Positions 17,553-26,285 of a stretch of DNA of 64,000 nt are shown piece by piece; position 1 is the first letter of the stretch, and each line of letters opens with the position of its first letter. Under the pieces are notes generated by a model that was given only the letters and a program-made list of their open reading frames with translations, made no database searches and was not told the DNA's origin. The translations under genes were made by a program, and so were the position numbers. The stretch is taken from NCBI RefSeq assembly GCF_003149745.1, contig NZ_QGEG01000001.1:930001-994000 (forward strand), given 5' to 3'. The stretch comes from Flagellimonas aquimarina (GTDB lineage: Bacteria; Bacteroidota; Bacteroidia; Flavobacteriales; Flavobacteriaceae).

Positions 17553-17560
17553 TAATTTTG
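17553..17560 (+). promoter_or_regulatory. glpD promoter -7 box
   Basis: TAATTTTG is an exact match to TAnnTTTG, 29 bp upstream of the glpD ATG. The -33 region is occupied by the TGTAAACGTTTACA palindrome. Confidence 0.65.
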
Positions 17561-17589
17561 ATGTTTGCCCTTAATTAATTGCGAAACGT

Positions 17590-19257
17590 ATGAAAGAGAA
17601 CATTAAATTTTCAAACTTAGACAGGAAACACACGATTCAAGAGGTTACCAAGGAAACGTTTGATTTAGTTGTTATTGGGGGTGGAATTACTGGAGGTGGA
17701 ATTGCATTGGATGCGGCTTCTAGAGGAATGAAGGTAGCCCTATTGGAAAAAGGAGATTTTGCTTCAGGCACAAGTAGTAAATCAACCAAATTGATTCATG
17801 GTGGTCTTAGATATCTAAAGCAGTTTGATTTTTGGTTGGTGAAGGAAGTAGGTTCAGAAAGGGCAATAGTGCACAAACTAGCACCTCATTTAGTACTTCC
17901 TGAAAAAATGTTGTTACCATTAATTGAAGGAGGGTCTTATGGTAAATGGCTAACTTCCATTGGGCTAAAAGTATATGATATTCTTGCCCAAGTTACAGGA
18001 GATGACAAAAGACAGATGCTGGAAAAAAAAGAGGCGATGAAACTGGAGCCTCTTTTGCCTAAAAAGATATTGAACGGTGCCGGATATTACGCAGAGTATA
18101 GAACGGACGATGCCAGACTGACCATGGAAAATATAAAGACCAGTTTACAGTATGGCGCCAAAGCCTTGAACTATGCCAAGGTCATCGATTTTATTTATAA
18201 AGATGAAAAGGTAGCAGGGGTAAAAGCAAAGGATGAGGTTTCTGGTGATGAGTTCACAATAAAATCAAAGTATGTAATTAGTGCCGCAGGTCCTTGGGTA
18301 GATGAATTGCGCAGTGTGAACAATTCTAAAAAAGGAAAGCGTCTTCATTTGACCAAAGGAGTTCATTTAGTTTTTCCAAGAGAAAAACTCCCGGTAAAGC
18401 AATCTGTGTATTTTGATGTTCCTGATGGCCGAATGATGTTTGCCATACCAAGAGGAAAAATAACTTATGTTGGTACTACAGATACCAATTTCAACTTAGA
18501 TAAGGATAATATCAAAACCGATTTGGCAGATGCGATCTATTTAATTTCCGCGGTCAATAATATGTTTCCAAATATTAATTTGGAGATGGAAGATATTATT
18601 TCTTCATGGGCCGGGCTGCGCCCGTTGATACACGAAGAAGGAAAATCTGCATCGGAACTATCCAGAAAGGATGAAATCTTTACTTCAGATACGGGGCTCT
18701 TCAGCATTGCTGGCGGTAAGTTGACAGGATATCGTAAAATGGCGGAACGTGTTGTCAACAGGATTGCCAAGAAAATGGAGGAAGATGATGGCACTAAAAT
18801 ACCAGAATGTACCACGGATAAGATTCCACTTTGCGGAAGCGATTTTAAAAAATACAAGCACGTTAAAAAGTACATTGATGAAATCTTTGAACGCATTAAA
18901 AAAGATGGTTTCACTGAGTATGACGCTTGGTATTTGGTAACCAACTATGGAAAACAAACTGAGACTGTTTTAGAGAACTATTCCGCACTTCGAAACAAAG
19001 ACGTTTATCTTAGAATGATTCGTGCCGAAGTACAGTTTGCCATAGCCCATGAAATGGTCTTGAACCCAATGGATTTCTTTATTAGAAGAACGGGGAGACT
19101 GTATTTTGATATTGACAGTATCAGAAAGTATATGGAACCTATCCAGGAAGAATTCAAAAAAGCATTTGGATATAGTGAGGAACAACTTCAATCTTTTAAA
19201 GAAAAGATGGACGAAGAACTAGAATCGCACTCCAATTTTTCATTGGAGCGCGTTTAA
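17590..19257 (+). CDS. glpD: glycerol-3-phosphate dehydrogenase/oxidase
   Basis: 555 residues. N-terminal FAD-binding motif VIGGGITGGGIALDAASRG (about 29-47), the FAD-contacting STKLIHGGLRYL segment near 63-74, and a C-terminal DAO_C domain with the EVQFAIAHEM motif. GlpD oxidises sn-glycerol-3-phosphate to dihydroxyacetone phosphate and passes electrons to the quinone pool from the inner face of the membrane. The gene stands alone: the usual glpK and glpF are not adjacent. A LacI-type palindrome covers the promoter. Its stop is 2 bp from the stop of the convergent hydrolase gene, with no visible terminator between them. Confidence 0.95.
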   Translation: MKENIKFSNLDRKHTIQEVTKETFDLVVIGGGITGGGIALDAASRGMKVALLEKGDFASGTSSKSTKLIHGGLRYLKQFDFWLVKEVGSERAIVHKLAPHLVLPEKMLLPLIEGGSYGKWLTSIGLKVYDILAQVTGDDKRQMLEKKEAMKLEPLLPKKILNGAGYYAEYRTDDARLTMENIKTSLQYGAKALNYAKVIDFIYKDEKVAGVKAKDEVSGDEFTIKSKYVISAAGPWVDELRSVNNSKKGKRLHLTKGVHLVFPREKLPVKQSVYFDVPDGRMMFAIPRGKITYVGTTDTNFNLDKDNIKTDLADAIYLISAVNNMFPNINLEMEDIISSWAGLRPLIHEEGKSASELSRKDEIFTSDTGLFSIAGGKLTGYRKMAERVVNRIAKKMEEDDGTKIPECTTDKIPLCGSDFKKYKHVKKYIDEIFERIKKDGFTEYDAWYLVTNYGKQTETVLENYSALRNKDVYLRMIRAEVQFAIAHEMVLNPMDFFIRRTGRLYFDIDSIRKYMEPIQEEFKKAFGYSEEQLQSFKEKMDEELESHSNFSLERV

Positions 19258-19259
19258 TG

Positions 19260-20579
19260 TTATAGCCCGGTCATTTCTTGCGCCCAACCAATAATTAGGT
19301 TGATGGTGCCCTCGTCCCACTTACCTTCTTCTCCTTCAAAAGAGTTTTTTGGACTTTCATGTATTGTGTTCCAGTGATCCAAACCAGGATACTCGTGCAA
19401 TACATGATCTTGATGTCCATTTCTTTCCAAGACCTCAATTATCATTTTATTGTCAAAAGAAGACATAATCCAATCGTAGGTCCCCCTTAAAATTCTTACC
19501 GGGACATTTAATTTTTCCCATTGCCCAGCTAAATTAATGTCTTGTAACTGTTGGTAGTATTGAACAGGTCTTCCATACATATGGGCCGCAGAATGGTAAT
19601 TGTATTCCGCAAGCGCGGGATATTCGTTGACCACTTCTTGGTAGGTTTTCTTTTGAATCAACATACCGTAATAAAGAGGAATATAGTATTTGTTCATTTT
19701 TTCAACGATTTGGGATTCGTTATTTCCCTGAAACTGGAGGATACGCCGTTCAATTTCTAGCATATGCTCGTACCATGTTTTAAAAAATGTACCATCTGAG
19801 ATTACTCCTGCAAGGTTAAATTCGTTCGCCAAGAGAGGTGCTAAAGCACTTCCCATACTGGAACCATAAACAACGATTTTGGATGTATCCACATAGGGTT
19901 TCGTTTTCAAGTTTTTAATGGCCGCTCTATACCCTTCAAGGTCAGTTAAAAAATCAGATTGGCCACAATCACCTTCGCTATCCCCAACACCGGGTTTTTC
20001 TATTCTCATAACTACCATCCCAGATTTTCCCACCAAATCTTTTATGGTCTGTACCCAATTTCCTTTTCTGCCAGGATATGTCTCAATACTGGAGCAGCTC
20101 AATCCCCCGATTAAGACTATCGCTGGTTGTTTGCCTTTCTTTGTAGGCTTGGTAATAATTGTTCTTTGTGTAATCCCATACGTACTTGTTACCTCCTCAT
20201 AAAAAGTGTCGAGTCCGTTATGCCTTTCTTTTTCCAACGGATTAAACCGAACCATTGCCTCAACGGTTCTCGCATTCCTAAGTGCTTTTATTTTTGTGGA
20301 ACTATTTCCCCGAAGCCCATAGGAGACTTCGGTCCAAATCTCGTCATTCGCGACTAAAATATCGTTTACTTCAATGATAATGTCATTGGGTAAAAAACCG
20401 GCTTTTTTAAGGGGGCTGTTCTGGTTTATTTCTGTAATTGTTGCTCCCGGCCGTATTCCATCCGGAGCTTTTATCTTGGCCTCCCAAGAACTCCTTCGTC
20501 CTAAGATTTGGCCTTCTAAACTGAAAACCGTTAAAAGTGTAAGAATAATGATAAGAAATAACTTGTTTTTTGATTTCAT
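19260..20579 (-). CDS. secreted alpha/beta hydrolase with N-terminal PDZ-like domain
   Basis: 439 residues. Signal peptide (about 1-23, cleavage near EGQ), then a PDZ-like segment (about 38-115) with GATITEINQNSPLKKAGFLPNDIIIEVND, then an alpha/beta hydrolase domain: oxyanion-loop strand PAIVLIGGLS near 153-162, nucleophile elbow GSSMGS near 231-236 and a likely catalytic His in GLDHWN near 405. It should be periplasmic or outer-membrane associated and act as an esterase, lipase or peptidase; the substrate is unknown. The PDZ domain may bind C-termini or regulate access, which is unusual for a simple esterase. Single gene, convergent with glpD. Confidence 0.85.
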   Translation of the reverse strand: MKSKNKLFLIIILTLLTVFSLEGQILGRRSSWEAKIKAPDGIRPGATITEINQNSPLKKAGFLPNDIIIEVNDILVANDEIWTEVSYGLRGNSSTKIKALRNARTVEAMVRFNPLEKERHNGLDTFYEEVTSTYGITQRTIITKPTKKGKQPAIVLIGGLSCSSIETYPGRKGNWVQTIKDLVGKSGMVVMRIEKPGVGDSEGDCGQSDFLTDLEGYRAAIKNLKTKPYVDTSKIVVYGSSMGSALAPLLANEFNLAGVISDGTFFKTWYEHMLEIERRILQFQGNNESQIVEKMNKYYIPLYYGMLIQKKTYQEVVNEYPALAEYNYHSAAHMYGRPVQYYQQLQDINLAGQWEKLNVPVRILRGTYDWIMSSFDNKMIIEVLERNGHQDHVLHEYPGLDHWNTIHESPKNSFEGEEGKWDEGTINLIIGWAQEMTGL

Positions 20580-20701
20580 GAAGATGATTTAAGTTTTCTT
20601 TAAAATTAGATTGCCTATTTTTAGGTAAAGGAGAATTTATACGTAGCTAGTGGTATTTTATGCCAATTGGAGCTTAGTCATGATTTTGAAGTTTTGAATT
20701 T

Positions 20702-21454
20702 GTGAAATCAACAACTAATTTTTATCTGCTTAACTCGAGGATTGCCACCCATGTTGTTTTTTGGGTACTGTATTATCTGTTGTTTAGCTTGATATGGGTG
20801 AGTGAAGAAGGATATTTGGCCTCTTTTTATTTGGAGTTCATTCTACTGCCCATTAGAATTTTGGCTGTGTACCTTACCATTTACTTCCTTCTACCGCGGT
20901 ATTTGTTAAAACGGAAATTCACCGAATTTTTTGTGGGATATGGCATTACTGTAATATTGGGAGGAATCTTTCAGCGGGTCTTTATCCATCTATTTTATGA
21001 AGAACTGTTATTGAATGATTCCAGTTCAGGGTTGTTCAGTATAATGATGTTGGTACGTGCCATAATTTTGATCAACACTACTGTGCTATTGATATTGGGG
21101 GTGAAACTATTTCAACTTTGGGCAATTGAACATGAAAAAAATCAAAACCTAGAAAGTGACATTTTAGAGATTCGTTCCAATCGAAAAACACATCGGGTAC
21201 CTTTAAGGAACATACTTTTTGTGGAAGGTTTGGGGAACTATGTGACCTATCACCTAGAGGATAAATCAAAAATTACCAGTTATGGGAGTATAAAGGGGAC
21301 ACTACAACAACTTCCAGATAATTTTCGACGTGTGCACAAATCGTACATCGTTAATAAGCTACATATAAAATCGTACGACGCCATGTCTATTGATATTCAG
21401 GACAATAACATTCCTAGAGGAAAAAGCATTGCGGATGAGGTATTGCTCAACTAG
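20702..21454 (+). CDS. membrane-anchored LytTR-type transcriptional regulator (GTG start)
   Basis: 250 residues. Four membrane helices lie in the first 145 residues (around 13-33, 42-65, 78-98, 115-140), followed by a LytTR DNA-binding domain at about 155-250: IRSNRKTHRVPLRNILFVEGLGNYVTYH, RVHKSYIVNKLHI and the final IPRGKS. There is neither a kinase nor a receiver domain, so it is a one-component membrane-tethered regulator. The only in-frame start that keeps the first helix is GTG at 20702; a TGA lies 15 bp upstream and the next ATG falls deep in the membrane domain. It ends in a hairpin shared with gpsA. Targets are unknown. Confidence 0.85.
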   Translation: MKSTTNFYLLNSRIATHVVFWVLYYLLFSLIWVSEEGYLASFYLEFILLPIRILAVYLTIYFLLPRYLLKRKFTEFFVGYGITVILGGIFQRVFIHLFYEELLLNDSSSGLFSIMMLVRAIILINTTVLLILGVKLFQLWAIEHEKNQNLESDILEIRSNRKTHRVPLRNILFVEGLGNYVTYHLEDKSKITSYGSIKGTLQQLPDNFRRVHKSYIVNKLHIKSYDAMSIDIQDNNIPRGKSIADEVLLN

Positions 21455-21470
21455 ATCTAATCTAGTTTTT
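21449..21470 (+). terminator. terminator overlapping the stop codons of the LytTR gene and gpsA
   Basis: Arms AACTAGAT (21449-21456) and ATCTAGTT (21460-21467) with a 3-nt loop, followed by TTTTT on the plus strand. The first arm holds the LytTR stop codon; the loop and second arm cover the gpsA stop codon. Confidence 0.7.
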
Positions 21471-22458
21471 CCGTCAATTTTTTAAAGATTTTTTTTGGGT
21501 TTTTTTCTTGATATAGAATTTGGTAAACGGCATTGATGATGGGCATTTTGGACTTCTTTTCACGCTTTTCATTCAGTAAATAAGCGCTTTTGGTCGCGTA
21601 ATACCCTTCGGCCACCATATTCATTTCCATCATGGCACTTTTTACGGTATACCCCTTGCCAACCATGTTCCCAAACATACGATTGCGGCTAAAAGTAGAA
21701 TAGCCAGTTACCAGTAGATCACCCAAATATGCAGAGTTGTTAATATTACGTTTCATTTTGTACACTCCATCTATAAAACGTTTCATTTCACGAATGGCGT
21801 TGCTCATCAATACACTTTGAAAATTATCCCCATATCCCAAACCATGAGCAATACCTGCAGCAATGGCGTAAATATTTTTCAACATAGCAGCATACTCGGT
21901 GCCAATAATATCATCCGAAATTTTTGTTCTTATGTAATGGCTTTTTAGTTCATCGGCTACCAATTCAGCCTTGGATTCATCTGCGCATGCAATAGTAAGG
22001 TAGGACAAACGTTCCAAGGCAACTTCCTCCGCATGACAAGGACCTGTAACAACTCCTATATTTTTAAATGGAATTTGATACTGCTCGTGAAAATGTTCTC
22101 CAACAATCAATCCGCTTTCAGGAACAATTCCCTTAATGGCTGAGAAAAGTATTTTGTCGGATAGGGAAATTGTAAGATTCCTAAGCTCACTTTCTAAAAA
22201 GGCAGAAGGAATGGCGAAAATGAGAATATCTGAAGATGCAACTATGGTATCTATTGAATTGCTTAAATGAAGCTTTGAAACATTAAACTCTACAGAACTG
22301 AGATAGTTTGGATTGTTGCCTTCATTTTTTAAATGTTCAATGGCAGATTCACTTCGCATGTACCAAGAAACAGTATCTAAATTTTCAGAAAGCATCTTTA
22401 CGATCGCTGTTCCCCAACTACCACCTCCCAATACACCAAATCTGAGTTTTTTGCCCAT
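21457..22458 (-). CDS. gpsA: NAD(P)H-dependent glycerol-3-phosphate dehydrogenase
   Basis: 333 residues, the expected length. N-terminal NAD(P)-binding motif GVLGGGSWGTAI (8-19), then the GpsA signature with the catalytic Lys in EYAAMLKNIYAIAAGIAHGLGYGDN (near 190-214) and the C-terminal helical domain with VEGYYATKSAYLL-like residues. It reduces dihydroxyacetone phosphate to sn-glycerol-3-phosphate in the cytosol, the first step of phospholipid synthesis, and thus runs opposite to GlpD encoded 2 kb away. Transcribed divergently from the lipoprotein gene at 22582, with a perfect -7 box upstream. Confidence 0.95.
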   Translation of the reverse strand: MGKKLRFGVLGGGSWGTAIVKMLSENLDTVSWYMRSESAIEHLKNEGNNPNYLSSVEFNVSKLHLSNSIDTIVASSDILIFAIPSAFLESELRNLTISLSDKILFSAIKGIVPESGLIVGEHFHEQYQIPFKNIGVVTGPCHAEEVALERLSYLTIACADESKAELVADELKSHYIRTKISDDIIGTEYAAMLKNIYAIAAGIAHGLGYGDNFQSVLMSNAIREMKRFIDGVYKMKRNINNSAYLGDLLVTGYSTFSRNRMFGNMVGKGYTVKSAMMEMNMVAEGYYATKSAYLLNEKREKKSKMPIINAVYQILYQEKNPKKIFKKLTEKLD

Positions 22459-22475
22459 TTATTAAAATTAGATTG

Positions 22476-22483
22476 CAAAGCTA
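22476..22483 (-). promoter_or_regulatory. gpsA promoter -7 box
   Basis: On the minus strand TAGCTTTG is an exact TAnnTTTG match, 17 bp before the gpsA ATG. No good -33 TTG was found at the expected distance. Confidence 0.5.
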
Positions 22484-22581
22484 AACAATCTTATAATTAG
22501 AACATAATATTCTGATTATGAGTAAATTATAATTTATGGCATGATGCTTGGTTTACAATGGTAGAATCAAAAACCTGAATT

Positions 22582-23505
22582 ATGAAGATTGGAAAACTAC
22601 TATTTGGAATTTTATTTATAGGCCTTTTGGCCAGTTCTTGTTACACAGAAGTCGTATTTGAAGATGACTTTATTGAAGAATCGCCTTTTAATACCGCTTT
22701 GGTGTTAGAATCGTTCGATTTGTGGTACGTAGATGTTAATGCAACAAGGGGTAACGGAGAGGTGCCTTTTTTACAACGCGCATTTACAATTTCTTTTGAG
22801 AGAGGAATTATCTACGCCAATAACAATATTGTAGGAATAGGTAAAACAGGAAATGGATTGGGCATTGATGTTGGATCCTATGGAACATTAAATGGAGTTG
22901 TAGAAATTGATCATGATGTGGACGGACTTTGGTTGCTAGATGTTTATGCTGTGAACAACAATACGCTGGAACTCTATGATTCCCGTTCCGATACTTCCTA
23001 TATCCTTAAAGGATATCAGCGATCCAATTTTGACTACGATTTGGTTTTCTATGACAACATCAATTATTTTTTGCAAGAGTACGAAGCATGGGAAAAGACT
23101 TTTACTAGTGAAGTAGGAGCATTAAATGAATTTGATGATGAAAACTTTCTTCAGTTTCTATCAGGAAATAATGATACATTTTTTAGGTCTTCGGTAGATG
23201 GTATAGGAACCCCCATTGTTAATTTGGTATGGGATTATGAAGGGGATTATGAAGTGTTTGATGTTGCCAATGATGCCACACTAAAAACTTTAACACTGGA
23301 TTATGACTTCTTGGGCAATGATTATTTTGAGCTCTACGTTATTAATGATAGTACTATTGAGTTGTATCATGTGTCCAGTGGAACGGTATACGAATTTACG
23401 GGAAGAGGGTACAAACAATATTTAAAGTCGAACGGCAATGTTGGCAAAAAACGTTCAAAAGTTAAAAATTCCATAATGAACGTTACTCGACAAAGAAAAA
23501 TGTAA
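22582..23505 (+). CDS. hypothetical lipoprotein with duplicated domain
   Basis: 307 residues. Lipoprotein signal with lipobox LLASSC (Cys20). The mature protein seems to contain two related beta-rich halves: the segment with GLWLLDVYAVNNNTLELYDSRSDTSYILKGY (about 115-145) is echoed by DYFELYVINDSTIELYHVSSGTVYEFTGRGY (about 250-280). Each half ends in an ELY-S-Tyr-Gly-Tyr pattern. It is strongly acidic until the last 30 residues, which are strongly basic (KKRSKVK, RQRK). Such proteins are common in flavobacteria and sometimes carry a misleading adenylyltransferase annotation; I see no nucleotidyltransferase motif. Function unknown; its 3' end runs into a candidate RNA element. Confidence 0.75.
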   Translation: MKIGKLLFGILFIGLLASSCYTEVVFEDDFIEESPFNTALVLESFDLWYVDVNATRGNGEVPFLQRAFTISFERGIIYANNNIVGIGKTGNGLGIDVGSYGTLNGVVEIDHDVDGLWLLDVYAVNNNTLELYDSRSDTSYILKGYQRSNFDYDLVFYDNINYFLQEYEAWEKTFTSEVGALNEFDDENFLQFLSGNNDTFFRSSVDGIGTPIVNLVWDYEGDYEVFDVANDATLKTLTLDYDFLGNDYFELYVINDSTIELYHVSSGTVYEFTGRGYKQYLKSNGNVGKKRSKVKNSIMNVTRQRKM

Positions 23506-23606
23506 GGAACAATAGTAGTGTTCGACTACGTATACAAGTTTTTTGGTTGGTTATTTAGTTAAGAATCGCCTCAAGCATCTCAGCTTGGGGCGGTTCTTTT
23601 TTTGTT
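23506..23606 (+). ncRNA. candidate structured RNA element sharing the 17-nt box (locus B)
   Basis: Just after the lipoprotein stop codon: hairpin GTAGT/ACTAC (23515-23529, loop GTTCG), then the box TTTGGTTGGTTATTTAG (23542-23558), a 4-nt gap and a terminator hairpin. The same order and an identical box occur at 56.74-56.84 kb. It may be the 3' UTR of the lipoprotein mRNA, a 3'-derived small RNA, or an independent RNA. I see no clear promoter of its own. Confidence 0.5.
23563..23604 (+). terminator. intrinsic terminator
   Basis: Arms GAATCGCC-T-CAAG (23563-23575) and CTTG-G-GGCGGTTC (23584-23596) close on an 8-nt loop; T-run TTTTTTT follows. Strong, plus-strand. Confidence 0.85.
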
Positions 23607-23645
23607 AGGATAGTACGTACCCAGATATTTTGTAATTTACTGGTT

Positions 23646-24620
23646 ATGAACACTGAGGAACAAAATTTGGAAATGGCCAACAAGGCCCACGAAAAGATTC
23701 CTGGCAATCCGTCCACAGCAACCAGCAGCAGTCAAAAATTAAATGATAGATCTAATGGAAAGAAACTTAGGGTGCTTTCAGAAGAGGATTGGGAATTTTG
23801 GATACATAATGGATACATTGTGGTAAAAAATGCTGTGCCAATTGAACAAGTAAAAGCAACAGCAGACTTTTTATGGGAATTTGATGAAAAGGACCCTGAT
23901 AATCCTGAAACGTGGTACGCACCCCCTCGTGCCGAAATGAAAATGAAAGAACTAACGGGAACCGGAATGGTGGAGGTCTATAACCACCAACATTTATGGA
24001 ACAATAGACAAATACAAAAAGTATATGATGCTTTTGTGGACGTTTGGGGGACCGAAAAACTTTGGGTTACTATTGACAGGGCAAACTTGAATTTCCCGTT
24101 GCAACCTGGGGTAGATAAAAAAGGGTTTATCCATTGGGATTATGACCCAGAAACCAAACCCCAAAATGTTCAGGGCGTACTTGCACTGGCAGATCAAACA
24201 GATGAGAATATGGGAGGTTTTCAATGCATACCATGGTTGTATCGTAATTATGACACATGGAAATTGACCCAACCTGAAGACAGGGACCATTTTCAACCCG
24301 ATTTAAAAGGCTTGGAAGACAAAATTGTAAAAGTGAAAATGGAGGCTGGGGATTTGTTGATATTTAACAGTACCGAACCTCATGGAATTAGACCTAACAA
24401 ATCTGGCAACAAGGTAAGAATCGCCCAATACATCTCTATGATGCCAGCTGAAGAAAACAATGAAGAATTACGTCAATGGCGAATTAACTCATGGAAAAAT
24501 AGAATTGCTCCAGAAGGGTATGCGTTTCCAGGAGATCCAAGAAACTGGGAAAGGAACAAGTATGAAACTGCAAAATTAACCACACTGGGAGAGAAGTTAT
24601 TGGGCCTAAAAAACTGGTAA
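23646..24620 (+). CDS. phytanoyl-CoA dioxygenase family protein (Fe(II)/2-oxoglutarate)
   Basis: 324 residues. The double-stranded beta-helix core carries the iron triad: His and Asp in HWDYDP (near 165-170) and a distal His in TEPHGIRP (near 242-249), followed by the Arg of KVRIAQY that would bind 2-oxoglutarate. The family hydroxylates small molecules using Fe(II), O2 and 2-oxoglutarate. Here the substrate is unknown. The N-terminal 35 residues are polar and look disordered. No signal peptide. It stands 80 bp upstream of the SulP gene, with a separate promoter box between them. Confidence 0.85.
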   Translation: MNTEEQNLEMANKAHEKIPGNPSTATSSSQKLNDRSNGKKLRVLSEEDWEFWIHNGYIVVKNAVPIEQVKATADFLWEFDEKDPDNPETWYAPPRAEMKMKELTGTGMVEVYNHQHLWNNRQIQKVYDAFVDVWGTEKLWVTIDRANLNFPLQPGVDKKGFIHWDYDPETKPQNVQGVLALADQTDENMGGFQCIPWLYRNYDTWKLTQPEDRDHFQPDLKGLEDKIVKVKMEAGDLLIFNSTEPHGIRPNKSGNKVRIAQYISMMPAEENNEELRQWRINSWKNRIAPEGYAFPGDPRNWERNKYETAKLTTLGEKLLGLKNW

Positions 24621-24674
24621 GATCATCAAATCCCTAAAAATGAACCTACATATGGTGGGTTAAGGTATTAGTGG

Positions 24675-24682
24675 TATTTTTG
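24675..24682 (+). promoter_or_regulatory. -7 promoter box for the SulP gene
   Basis: TATTTTTG matches TAnnTTTG exactly, 17 bp before the ATG at 24700. No convincing -33 TTG. Confidence 0.4.
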
Positions 24683-24699
24683 CCCGCTTAAATCATTAG

Positions 24700-26280
24700 A
24701 TGAAAAAGTATCTTAACCTTTTTGATTTTTCCCAGAAAGTTAACTACAGAACAGAAGTACTATCAGGACTGACCGTGGCCTTGGCCTTGGTTCCTGAGGC
24801 CATTGCCTTTGCATTGATTCCTGGTTTTTCACCATTGACGGGATTGTACGCGGCCTTTGTTTTGGCTTTGGTAACTTCAATTCTTGGAGGTCGCCCTGGA
24901 ATGATATCAGGAGCTACGGGCGCCGTAGCGGTGATTTTTGTTGGATTGATTTTAGAACTAAAACGAACTTTTCCAGGTATAGAGCCCACAACCATATTAA
25001 ATTATGTATTTGCCACCGTTATTATAGCCGGCGTCATTCAAATTTTGGCGGGATTGCTTCGGTTGGGAAAATTCATTCGCCTTGTTCCCCATCCAGTAAT
25101 GTTCGGATTTGTAAACGGTTTGGCCATCATCATTTTTATGGCTCAGTTCCCTAACTTTTATCAGAAAGGAACGGATGAGTTGCTTACAGGCGTTTCATTA
25201 TATACCATGTTAGGCTTAACACTGTTGACCATGCTCATTATTTGGGGCTTTCCAAAATTGACAAAAGCCGTTCCTTCATCTCTTTTAGCAATTGTAGTGG
25301 TTTCTGCACTAGTTATTGGTTTTGGAATTGATACGCTTACTGTTGCGGACACTATGCAAGAAGGAGAAAGTATCAAGGGAGGATTTCCTCCCATATCCAT
25401 TCCAAACATTCCCATGACCTGGGATACTTTCTTAATCATAATTCCATACGCAGGGATTGTAGCTGGAGTAGGACTTATTGAAAGTTTATTGACGCTAAAT
25501 ATTATTGATGAAATTACAGAAACACGTGGTAGCGGAAATAAGGAGTGTGTTGCTCAGGGTACTGCCAACATTCTATCTGGGTTCTTATCTGGAATGGGAG
25601 GTTGTGCCATGATAGGCCAGAGTTTGATCAACACCTCTTCGGGAGCAAGAGCAAGACTTTCAGGAATTACTGCGGCAGTTATGCTCCTGGTGTTTATCAT
25701 GTTTGGCAGCAGCCTAATTGAGCAGTTGCCAATGGCAGCTTTGGTAGGGTTAATGTTCATGGTGGCCATTGGAACTTTTGAATGGGCCAGTTTCAAAACT
25801 TTTAGAAAAATGCCAAATTCGGACGTTATCGTAATGGTTTTGGTAACCTTGATTACTGCCATTACGCATAACCTTGCAGTTGCTGTTTTATTGGGAGTAA
25901 TTATATCTGCATTGGCATATTCATGGGAAAACGCAAAACGAATACGTGCAAGAAAATATATTGATGAAGATGGAGTAAAACACTATGAAATCTATGGACC
26001 GTTGTTTTTTGGATCTACGACGTTGTTTGCTGAAAAATTTGATATACAGACCGACCCAAATGAGGTAATTATAGATTTTCAGGAAAGTCGTGTTGCGGAT
26101 ATGTCAGGAATTGAAGCACTTAATAAAATTACAGAACGCTATGCAAAAGCAGGTAAAAAGGTTCATCTAAGACACCTGAGTAAAGACTGTATACGTTTAT
26201 TAAAAAATGCACGGGACATTATTGAAGTCAATGTTCTTGAAGATCCAACGTACAAGGTGGTGGTAGATAAGATTGATTAG
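24700..26280 (+). CDS. SulP family inorganic anion transporter (SLC26-like)
   Basis: 526 residues with about 12-14 membrane helices (20-400) and a C-terminal cytosolic STAS domain (about 425-526; FQESRVADMSGIEALNKI). The SulP signature GLYAAFVLALVTSILGGRPGMISGATGA is at about 47-74. The family moves sulfate, bicarbonate, molybdate or C4-dicarboxylates by anion:anion exchange or Na+ symport. Substrate is not decided by the sequence. There is no carbonic anhydrase or sulfate-assimilation gene next to it. Convergent with the small membrane protein gene at 26286, 5 bp apart. Confidence 0.92.
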   Translation: MKKYLNLFDFSQKVNYRTEVLSGLTVALALVPEAIAFALIPGFSPLTGLYAAFVLALVTSILGGRPGMISGATGAVAVIFVGLILELKRTFPGIEPTTILNYVFATVIIAGVIQILAGLLRLGKFIRLVPHPVMFGFVNGLAIIIFMAQFPNFYQKGTDELLTGVSLYTMLGLTLLTMLIIWGFPKLTKAVPSSLLAIVVVSALVIGFGIDTLTVADTMQEGESIKGGFPPISIPNIPMTWDTFLIIIPYAGIVAGVGLIESLLTLNIIDEITETRGSGNKECVAQGTANILSGFLSGMGGCAMIGQSLINTSSGARARLSGITAAVMLLVFIMFGSSLIEQLPMAALVGLMFMVAIGTFEWASFKTFRKMPNSDVIVMVLVTLITAITHNLAVAVLLGVIISALAYSWENAKRIRARKYIDEDGVKHYEIYGPLFFGSTTLFAEKFDIQTDPNEVIIDFQESRVADMSGIEALNKITERYAKAGKKVHLRHLSKDCIRLLKNARDIIEVNVLEDPTYKVVVDKID

Positions 26281-26285
26281 CAAGC

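Noticed and set aside
17825..17835. GGTTGGT similar to the 17-nt box, inside glpD (and again near 49336 in ileS)
   Set aside because: Only the short TTGGTTGG core matches, inside coding sequence, with no terminator or hairpin nearby.
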